Assembly: GCF_900109345.1 (NCBI RefSeq)
Contig: NZ_FNZN01000002.1
Location: forward strand, 310,001-374,000
DNA length: 64,000 nucleotides
Origin: Maribacter orientalis
GTDB lineage: Bacteria; Bacteroidota; Bacteroidia; Flavobacteriales; Flavobacteriaceae
Direction: 5' to 3'
Made by a program: the position numbers and the translations under genes. Below the pieces are notes generated by a model. It worked only from the letters and a program-made list of their open reading frames with translations. It was not told the origin of the DNA and made no database searches. Of this stretch, positions 25,654 to 32,012 are shown one piece after another. Within the stretch, counting starts at the first letter, position 1, and each line of letters starts with the position of its first letter.

Positions 25654-27018
25654 ATGAACGAAGCCAAAATATTAGTAGTCGATGATACCAAAAGTGTTCT
25701 GAGCGCTTTGGAAATCTTATTACAGTTCGAATATAAAAGTGTTCAAACCATTTCAAATCCCAATCTTCTTACATCCTTTCCAAATCTCAAAGAAATTGAT
25801 ATCATATTATTGGATATGAATTTTTCAGCAGGAGTGAACACTGGTAACGAGGGACTATATTGGTTGCGAGAAATAAAAAAGAAAGCACCTCATATTTCGG
25901 TGATAATGATGACTGCATATGGTGCTATTGAACTTGCAGTTGAAGCGTTAAAAGAAGGTGCCACAGATTTTATATTAAAGCCTTGGAATAATGAACGCCT
26001 ATTAACAACGGTTAAATCTGCTTACGAACTTCGAAAGTCACAAAAAGAAGTACGTCATTTAAAACAGAAAGAGAGCAACCTAAAACAGGTTATTAATCAG
26101 AATAAGAATTATATCATCGGCAATTCTAAAGCCTTGAACAGTGTTCTTAGTCTTGTACAAAAAGTTGCCAAAACAGATGTAAATATTTTGGTGACGGGCG
26201 AAAACGGAACAGGAAAAGAATTGATTGCCAGAGAATTGCATAAATCATCGGTTAGAAACAATGAGGTTTTTATTTCAGTGGATATGGGTTCTATATCTGA
26301 AAATTTATTTGAAAGTGAACTTTTCGGACATGTAAAGGGTTCCTTTACCGACGCAAAAGAAGATCGCGCAGGTAAGTTTGAAGCTGCAAATGGTGGAACT
26401 TTATTTTTAGATGAAATAGGAAACCTTTCTTTACAAATGCAGGCCAAATTATTATCGGTCATTCAAAATAGGGTCGTAGTTCGTGTGGGATCTAATAAAA
26501 CCATACCTGTAGATATTCGGTTAATCTGTGCTACCAATTGTAATTTAGACCAAATGGTAGCAGATGGTTTATTTAGGGAAGATCTTTTATATAGAATTAA
26601 TACTATTCAAATTGAAGTTCCGGCTCTTAGAGACCGTGACGGAGATGTTTTGATTTTATCTGATTTCTTCCTAAAAAAATTTGCTCATAAATATGGAAAG
26701 CCGAGTTTAAAAATTAACCAATCTGCCCAAGAAAAATTAATGGAATATGCTTGGCCTGGCAATATCAGGGAGCTTTTGCATACAATGGAGCGTGCTGTAA
26801 TTCTATCTGAAGGAAATGTTTTAAAACCAACAGATTTTCTATTGGAAACCAAAACCTCTTTTTCCGTAGAAGACGAACCCAAAACTTTAGAAGAAATGGA
26901 ACTTCTTATGATTACAAAGGCTTTGAACGAAAATGAGGGTAATTACAGTGCAGCCGCTGAACAACTTGGCATTTCAAGACAGACTCTTTATAACAAACTA
27001 AAAAAATCAGGTAGATAA
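25654..27018 (+). CDS. NtrC-like sigma-54-dependent response regulator
   Basis: 454 residues in three domains. Receiver domain (about 4-120) with phospho-acceptor Asp54 in IILLDMNF; AAA+ domain (about 150-385) with Walker A TGENGTGKE near 182-190 and Walker B GTLFLDEIGN; Fis-type helix-turn-helix at the C-terminus (NYSAAAEQLGISRQTLYNKL). The sigma-54-contacting loop, GAFTGA in enteric NtrC, reads GSFTDA here (about 228-233). It is transcribed divergently from the export operon and overlaps the kinase gene by one base (TAATG), so it is very likely phosphorylated by that kinase and controls the operon. Nothing in the context links it to nitrogen. Confidence 0.92.
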   Translation: MNEAKILVVDDTKSVLSALEILLQFEYKSVQTISNPNLLTSFPNLKEIDIILLDMNFSAGVNTGNEGLYWLREIKKKAPHISVIMMTAYGAIELAVEALKEGATDFILKPWNNERLLTTVKSAYELRKSQKEVRHLKQKESNLKQVINQNKNYIIGNSKALNSVLSLVQKVAKTDVNILVTGENGTGKELIARELHKSSVRNNEVFISVDMGSISENLFESELFGHVKGSFTDAKEDRAGKFEAANGGTLFLDEIGNLSLQMQAKLLSVIQNRVVVRVGSNKTIPVDIRLICATNCNLDQMVADGLFREDLLYRINTIQIEVPALRDRDGDVLILSDFFLKKFAHKYGKPSLKINQSAQEKLMEYAWPGNIRELLHTMERAVILSEGNVLKPTDFLLETKTSFSVEDEPKTLEEMELLMITKALNENEGNYSAAAEQLGISRQTLYNKLKKSGR

Positions 27019-28364
27019 TGGTCAGCAAAAGTATTTACTACCAACTTATTTTCCGAATTATTCTAATTGCAGTTTGCGCTCTTTTAGTAGCTTTTCTATT
27101 TTTTAAGGAGCAATATATACTTTGTGGTATTTTCAGCATGGTATTTATTGGGTTATCGTATAGCTTGGTGTATTTTGTCAACCAAACCAATAGAAAAATC
27201 GCCTATTTCTTTGATGCCATAAAAAATGAGGATTTTACCTTACGTTTTCCAGAAAAACTAAGTGTTAAATCTTTGGAAGAGCTTAACCATAGTCTGAATA
27301 TGTTGAACACCATGATTCAAGATATTTATTTAAAAAAACAAGCTCAAGAACAGTATTACCAAGAGATACTTCGGCAGGCAGATATTGGCATCTTTACCAT
27401 TAATGAGAAAGGACATATTTTATATGCTAACCCAACTGTACAAAACCTATTGAACTACAGGCCTCTTAATCATGTAAAACAATTAAAGCAAATAGACCCC
27501 ATTCTATATAGCCTTTTTGAATCTTTAGAGCCTTTTAAAAGCACATTATATTCTTTAGGTAACGAACGAGGGAATAAAGAACTGACGCTAAAGTGCACCC
27601 CTATTACCATAGAGGAAAAAAAACTATTACTAGTAATCGTACATGATATTCAAAAAGAACTTGATGATAAAGAAACCGATTCTTGGGTGAAATTGATACG
27701 TGTTCTTACACATGAAATCATGAACACCATTACTCCTATTACCTCGATATCCGAGTCTATTCTAAAATATTTTAAAAAAGGAAATGAATTAGCTACGGCT
27801 GAAGAGTTTGGGGAAATACAGATTAAGAATACGGCAAAAGGTCTCGAGGTTATCAAAGAGCAGGGTAATGATTTAATGAGTTTTGTACAGTCTTACAGAA
27901 CTTTTCTAAGCGTTCCAGAACCTGACAGAGAATTGATTCAAGCCAAAAAGTTTCTGGAAAAGGTAAGATTGCTTTTACAAGAGTATACCAATGTTCATAA
28001 CATTACCCTAGAAGTTACTTGTGAACCTGAGGATTTAGAACTTTATATTGATGAAAAACAGCTTACACAAATATTGCTGAACTTAGGTAAAAATGCCCAG
28101 CAAGCTATTGAAGAACAAGACGAGGGTAGCATAATCATAAAGGCAGGTATTGACCAACAAGAAAAAAAATATATTACGGTTACCGATAATGGCCCAGGAA
28201 TTTCAACCGAACTTTTAGATGAGATTTTTGTACCCTTTTTCACCACCAAAAACACCGGAACAGGAATAGGCTTAAGTCTAAGCAAACAAATTATGCGTTT
28301 GCACGGAGGTTCTATTCGGGTAGTTTCTAATGACTCGACCACATTTACCCTATCTTTCGAATAG
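27018..28364 (+). CDS. Sensor histidine kinase, NtrB/NtrY-like
   Basis: 448 residues. Two hydrophobic helices near the N-terminus (about 8-28 and 32-52) leave almost no periplasmic loop, so the signal is probably sensed in the membrane or cytoplasm. A PAS-like domain (about 112-200, DIGIFTINEKGHILYANP) precedes the phospho-acceptor His232 in LTHEIMNTITP. The ATPase domain has the N box NLGKNAQQAI, G1 DNGPGIS and G2 GTGIGLSLSKQIM. It overlaps the regulator's stop codon (TAATG), implying translational coupling. By analogy with envelope-stress systems, damage or substrate in the membrane could be the cue, but the sequence does not show it. Confidence 0.9.
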   Translation: MVSKSIYYQLIFRIILIAVCALLVAFLFFKEQYILCGIFSMVFIGLSYSLVYFVNQTNRKIAYFFDAIKNEDFTLRFPEKLSVKSLEELNHSLNMLNTMIQDIYLKKQAQEQYYQEILRQADIGIFTINEKGHILYANPTVQNLLNYRPLNHVKQLKQIDPILYSLFESLEPFKSTLYSLGNERGNKELTLKCTPITIEEKKLLLVIVHDIQKELDDKETDSWVKLIRVLTHEIMNTITPITSISESILKYFKKGNELATAEEFGEIQIKNTAKGLEVIKEQGNDLMSFVQSYRTFLSVPEPDRELIQAKKFLEKVRLLLQEYTNVHNITLEVTCEPEDLELYIDEKQLTQILLNLGKNAQQAIEEQDEGSIIIKAGIDQQEKKYITVTDNGPGISTELLDEIFVPFFTTKNTGTGIGLSLSKQIMRLHGGSIRVVSNDSTTFTLSFE

Positions 28365-28373
28365 TTTTAAATA

Positions 28374-28715
28374 TCAACTTAGTTCTTTAAAGGGATCCCA
28401 AAAATATTTTTCGAGATTTACTATTTGAAGATCTTTTATTATAACCCCTTCACCTTCTAAAAGTTGTTGCATTAAATTGGTGCCATCAAAATGATGCTTT
28501 CCGGTAAGGATTCCTGCTTTATTGACTACTCTATGCGCAGGTATATCTTCCATATGATGAGAGGCATTCATGGCCCAACCTACCATTCTAGCACTTCGGG
28601 CAGCACCTAAATACTTAGCTATTGCACCATATGAGGTTACACGACCTTCGGGAATTAATCTGGCCACCTGATAGACCCTTTCAAAGAAATTTTCATTTTC
28701 AGGTTTCATAGGCAT
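28374..28715 (-). CDS. Alkyltransferase-like protein (ATL), MGMT fold without the active Cys
   Basis: 113 residues covering only the DNA-binding C-terminal domain of O6-alkylguanine transferases. The active-site motif PCHRV reads PAHRVV here, with Ala60 at the Cys position, so alkyl transfer is impossible. ATL proteins bind O6-alkylguanine, flip it out and channel the lesion to nucleotide excision repair. The helix-turn-helix region (EGRVTSYGAIAKYLG) and the Arg finger region (ARSARMVGWAM) are intact. Either Met1 or Met3 could be the start. It converges with the kinase gene (9-base gap) and follows the LysE-family gene by 7 bases. Confidence 0.88.
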   Translation of the reverse strand: MPMKPENENFFERVYQVARLIPEGRVTSYGAIAKYLGAARSARMVGWAMNASHHMEDIPAHRVVNKAGILTGKHHFDGTNLMQQLLEGEGVIIKDLQIVNLEKYFWDPFKELS

Positions 28716-28722
28716 TCAAACT

Positions 28723-29349
28723 TTACTTAAATAATCTAAAGCATGTAATTATGAAAAGAAGCACCATTAAAGCACTTAAAATATAATTACTATTTTTTGA
28801 AAATGCATTTGTTTTATGTTCCATCCTATTAAAATAGAACACATATAGGTACATGGCCAAAAAAGTTCCGCTACCCGCCGCAATTATAAATATAATTTCG
28901 TCAGCAATTTTATAGCGCATTAACTCCTGAGTATGAAATACGGTATTTAAGCCGCTATAAAAAGGTATGGCCAACAAATTGATAAGCGCCAAAAAGACTC
29001 CTTTAGAAAAGCTTTTACGCTTCTTTGCTTCAACGACTACAAACGGCTCTCTATGTTGCTTTTTTGCCTTAAAAAAAAAGTAAATTGCCAATATAAAAAA
29101 CAAGACTAAGGCTATTTGTAATAAAACCTCTATAAAATGTTGATTTCTAGAAATGTATTTAGCGATACGAACTGCAAGATAAGTTTGCATCATAACAGCA
29201 ACCGCAACGCCTAAACCGAAAATAACTCCATTTGCTTTGCCCTTCTCAACACCTGTTTTGGCTGCATTTAAATTGAGCAACCCAGGTGGCAATGAAGCAA
29301 AAAAAGCAGCCCCAAAAGTGAAAACAAATAAAGTTGCTAATTGTTGCAT
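28723..29349 (-). CDS. LysE/RhtB-family membrane transporter
   Basis: 208 residues with about six transmembrane helices. The N-terminus FASLPPGLLNLNAAKTGVEKG resembles the PGP-containing first helix of LysE/RhtB amino-acid exporters. Helices lie at about 5-25, 38-60, 68-90, 115-135, 145-170 and 185-205, with a basic loop (KAKKQHREP) in the middle. Substrate unknown; amino-acid efflux is the family expectation. It follows trmB by 4 bases and precedes the ATL gene, so the three form one transcript. Confidence 0.8.
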   Translation of the reverse strand: MQQLATLFVFTFGAAFFASLPPGLLNLNAAKTGVEKGKANGVIFGLGVAVAVMMQTYLAVRIAKYISRNQHFIEVLLQIALVLFFILAIYFFFKAKKQHREPFVVVEAKKRKSFSKGVFLALINLLAIPFYSGLNTVFHTQELMRYKIADEIIFIIAAGSGTFLAMYLYVFYFNRMEHKTNAFSKNSNYILSALMVLLFIITCFRLFK

Positions 29350-29353
29350 TGAA

Positions 29354-30022
29354 TCAGTTTACCTTGAACCTAATAAAGGTAATAGGTTTTCCCTTTTCAA
29401 GATACTGATTTTCGTAGAAAGTCTGTATTTCAAGTACTTCTTGAGGACTCCCTTCATTCGTGTATACATCATGATTGGCGTAAATAACCTCTAAACCAAG
29501 ACCATGAAGCAAGCCTAAGGTGTACCCATGCATAAACTCACTATCAGTTTTTAAGTTCACTGTTCCATCTGGTTTTAAAACCTGTCTGTAACGCTTTAAA
29601 AACTCTTGGTTTGTCATTCGGTGCTTAGTACGCTTATACTTAATTTGAGGGTCTGGAAAAGTAATCCAGATTTCGGACACCTCTTGCTCACCAAAAATAT
29701 AGTCGACCAATTCAATTTGCGTACGTACAAAAGTTACGTTAGGTAAATTCTCTTCCATGGCGATTTTAGCGCCCTTCCAAAAACGTGCACCTTTTATATC
29801 AATACCAATAAAATTTTTGTTTGGAAATCTTTTTGCCAACCCTACGGTATATTCGCCTTTACCGCAACCCAATTCTAAGACGATTGGGTTATTGTTTTTA
29901 AAATGGGTATCCCATTTGCCTTTTAGCGGAAATCCACCTACAACCTCCTCGCGACTTGGCTGTATAACATTGGGAAAAGTTTCATTTTCCTGAAATCGTT
30001 TTAATTTATTTTTACTTCCCAC
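29354..30022 (-). CDS. trmB: tRNA (guanine-46-N7)-methyltransferase
   Basis: 222 residues. It methylates G46 in the tRNA variable loop with S-adenosylmethionine. The SAM-binding motif is VLELGCGKGEYTVGLA (about 48-63), followed by IGIDIKGARFWKGA. The family signature is FPDPQIKYKRTKHRMTNQEF (about 123-142), and the C-terminal TDSEFMHGYT is also typical. The N-terminal Lys-rich segment is usual. It is first in an operon with the LysE-like and ATL genes and has a predicted -7 box 23 bases upstream. Confidence 0.95.
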   Translation of the reverse strand: MGSKNKLKRFQENETFPNVIQPSREEVVGGFPLKGKWDTHFKNNNPIVLELGCGKGEYTVGLAKRFPNKNFIGIDIKGARFWKGAKIAMEENLPNVTFVRTQIELVDYIFGEQEVSEIWITFPDPQIKYKRTKHRMTNQEFLKRYRQVLKPDGTVNLKTDSEFMHGYTLGLLHGLGLEVIYANHDVYTNEGSPQEVLEIQTFYENQYLEKGKPITFIRFKVN

Positions 30023-30044
30023 AACTATGAATTCTAAACTTCGG

Positions 30045-30052
30045 CAAAGCTA
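30045..30052 (-). promoter_or_regulatory. Predicted -7 box for trmB operon
   Basis: Minus-strand TAGCTTTG is an exact TAnnTTTG match, 22 bases before the trmB start codon. Confidence 0.5.
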
Positions 30053-30074
30053 AGAAAAAAGAGAGGCTTAGCGA

Positions 30075-31145
30075 TTATTGAACTTCCTCAATTTGAACAG
30101 AACTTTTTTCAAGGGTAAAAGAAAACTCCGAGCCAACCTCAACCGCACTTTCCACATAAATTTTTTCGCCATGGGCCTCAATAATATGCTTTACAATTGC
30201 TAAACCTAAGCCCGAACCACCTTCACGTCTACTACCACTTTGATCAACCCTATAAAAACGTTCAAAAAGTCTAGGTATATGTACTGCTGGTATACCTTCC
30301 CCATTATCGGTCACCCTAACAATAATCTTATTCTTTACTAAATTTTCAACACTTACTTCAGTAGTACCATTTTCGTTGCCATATTTAATGGAATTCACCA
30401 ACAAATTAGTTAGCACCTGTTGTATTTTTTCTTTGTCGGCATACACAAAAATCGGTTTTGGGTAAACCGTGTCAAATGTGAGGGTGATATTCTTTTTGGC
30501 TGCCTTCATTTCTAAAAAGTCGAAGACACTTTGAATCAACTCTATAATATTAAAAGACTTCTTCTCTAAATTAAGGTCACCGACCTCTAGCTTAGTTATG
30601 AGATCTAAATCTTTAACGATATAGATTAGACGGTCAACTGCCTTATTAGCTCGTATTAGGTATTTCTTTCTAACATTTTTGTCATCAATAGCACCATCTA
30701 ACAAAGTTTCTATATAACCCTGAACAGTAAACAGTGGTGTTTTTAGCTCATGGGAAACGTTCCCAAGAAAATCCTTTCGATATTCTTCCCTAATTTTCAG
30801 CGTATCAATTTCTATTTTCTTGTCTTTGGCAAATTTTTCAATCTCAGCGGTCAAGGTTCTCATATCGGTCGTTACCGGATATGAAGGGACTATGCTAGAT
30901 TCTAGCAACTCGACATCGTCATAGATTTTCTTAATTCGTTTGTATATGAATTTTTCAATTCTTAGCTGCAACGTGACAAATGATATTACAAAAAACAACA
31001 CTGCAGCTGAAACAAGAATACCCCAATTAATAGTACTAAATCGCCATTGTAAAAAAGCTAGAACCGATATACCTATTACAACGATATAAAGCGAAGAGCG
31101 AAATGCAAAACGAAATGATCTTTTTGAACGTAGAGTTGAGGCCAT
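30075..31145 (-). CDS. PhoR-like sensor histidine kinase
   Basis: 356 residues. Two N-terminal membrane helices (about 14-34 and 41-62) are separated by a very short loop, as in phosphate-sensing PhoR, which reads Pst transporter status rather than an external ligand. The H box is VSHELKTPLFTVQGY (His132). The ATPase domain has NLLVNSIKYG, DNGEGIP, LFERFYRV and GGSGLGLAIVKHI. No PAS domain fits between helices and H box. It starts immediately after the response-regulator stop region (no gap). The phosphate role is inferred from family and architecture only; no pst genes are in the window. Confidence 0.88.
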   Translation of the reverse strand: MASTLRSKRSFRFAFRSSLYIVVIGISVLAFLQWRFSTINWGILVSAAVLFFVISFVTLQLRIEKFIYKRIKKIYDDVELLESSIVPSYPVTTDMRTLTAEIEKFAKDKKIEIDTLKIREEYRKDFLGNVSHELKTPLFTVQGYIETLLDGAIDDKNVRKKYLIRANKAVDRLIYIVKDLDLITKLEVGDLNLEKKSFNIIELIQSVFDFLEMKAAKKNITLTFDTVYPKPIFVYADKEKIQQVLTNLLVNSIKYGNENGTTEVSVENLVKNKIIVRVTDNGEGIPAVHIPRLFERFYRVDQSGSRREGGSGLGLAIVKHIIEAHGEKIYVESAVEVGSEFSFTLEKSSVQIEEVQ

Positions 31146-31832
31146 CTATAGAACAAACTTATATCCTACTCCCTTTACCGTTTTAAAATGGTCCTCACCT
31201 ATTTTTTCTCGAAGCTTTCTAATATGTACATCAATCGTACGACCACCAACAACAACTTCATTACCCCAAACCTTATCAAGAATCACTTCTCGTTTAAAAA
31301 CTTTACTAGGTTTTGATGTAAGAAGTGCAAGAAGTTCAAATTCTTTTCTAGGCAAAATAATCTCTTTACCTTTTTTTATGATTTTATATTCTTCTCTGTT
31401 GATTACAATATCTCCTACCTGAACAATATCTTCTTGGGTATTTTCCTCGTTTTTAACTCGTCTTAATAGGGCATTCACCTTACTCACCAATACTTTTGGC
31501 TTAATAGGCTTGGTAATATAGTCATCTGCTCCTGCGTCAAAACCAGCTACCTGCGAATAATCTTCCCCCCTAGCTGTCAAAAAAGTAATTATGGTATTTT
31601 CCATACCAGGAGTTCTTCTCAAAATCTCACAAGCCTCAATGCCATCCATTTCGGGCATCATTACGTCTAAGACTATTAAATGAGGTAGTTTCTTTTTTGC
31701 TTTTGCTACTCCGTCCGCACCGTTTTTAGCAGTATAGACATCATAGCCTTCAGCTGAAAGATTGTAAGCTACAATCTCTAAGATGTCTGGTTCATCATCA
31801 ACTAAAAGTATCCTAATGTCCTTCTTTTTCAT
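31146..31832 (-). CDS. PhoB-like OmpR-family response regulator
   Basis: 228 residues from the ATG at 31832 (MKKKDIRILLVDDEPD). The open frame extends 22 codons further, but the extension is hydrophobic, unlike this family, and overlaps the predicted -7 box. Receiver domain about 4-120 with acceptor Asp56 in LIVLDVMMPEMDG and Lys in YITKPIKPK; winged-helix DNA-binding domain about 130-228 with VVGGRTIDVHIRKLREKIG and the final VKGVGYKFVL. It is cotranscribed with the PhoR-like kinase. Its divergent upstream region holds direct repeats and a TonB receptor gene, a plausible target. Confidence 0.92.
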   Translation of the reverse strand: MKKKDIRILLVDDEPDILEIVAYNLSAEGYDVYTAKNGADGVAKAKKKLPHLIVLDVMMPEMDGIEACEILRRTPGMENTIITFLTARGEDYSQVAGFDAGADDYITKPIKPKVLVSKVNALLRRVKNEENTQEDIVQVGDIVINREEYKIIKKGKEIILPRKEFELLALLTSKPSKVFKREVILDKVWGNEVVVGGRTIDVHIRKLREKIGEDHFKTVKGVGYKFVL

Positions 31833-31856
31833 GGTTTTCAAATTGATTGATTCACT

Positions 31857-31864
31857 CAAAAGTA
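31857..31864 (-). promoter_or_regulatory. Predicted -7 box for the PhoB/PhoR-like pair
   Basis: Minus-strand TACTTTTG matches TAnnTTTG and lies 24 bases before the ATG at 31832. It supports the shorter start of the regulator gene. Confidence 0.55.
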
Positions 31865-31891
31865 AAGATAATACTATTACAGAAACGTCAG

Positions 31892-31954
31892 TTAACATTG
31901 ATTTAATGTAGTAACGTTAAGGTAACACTAAGAAAATAAATGTTTAACATGGAT
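31892..31954. promoter_or_regulatory. Direct-repeat cluster, possible PhoB-like box
   Basis: TTAACATTGAT (31892-31902) is followed at an exact 11-base period by TTAATGTAGTA (31903-31913). A near-perfect copy of the first unit, TTAACATGGAT, lies at 31944-31954, and further TTAA/GTAAC words lie between. Tandem 11-base direct repeats are how OmpR/PhoB-type winged-helix regulators bind. The cluster sits between the regulator gene and the TonB receptor gene, so it could control either or both. Inference from arrangement only. Confidence 0.35.
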
Positions 31955-32012
31955 CTAACTCGGCCTTTACAACAACTAGCGTCCTTTGCGCAAAATTTAA
32001 GACCATAGTATA

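Noticed and set aside
25654-28364. Reading the NtrC/NtrB-like pair as nitrogen regulators
   Set aside because: No glutamine synthetase, amt or glnK gene is near, and the adjacent operon is an exporter; the similarity is only to the regulator class.
31833-31898. 22-codon extension of the PhoB-like regulator
   Set aside because: It is hydrophobic, atypical for the family, and covers the predicted -7 box.
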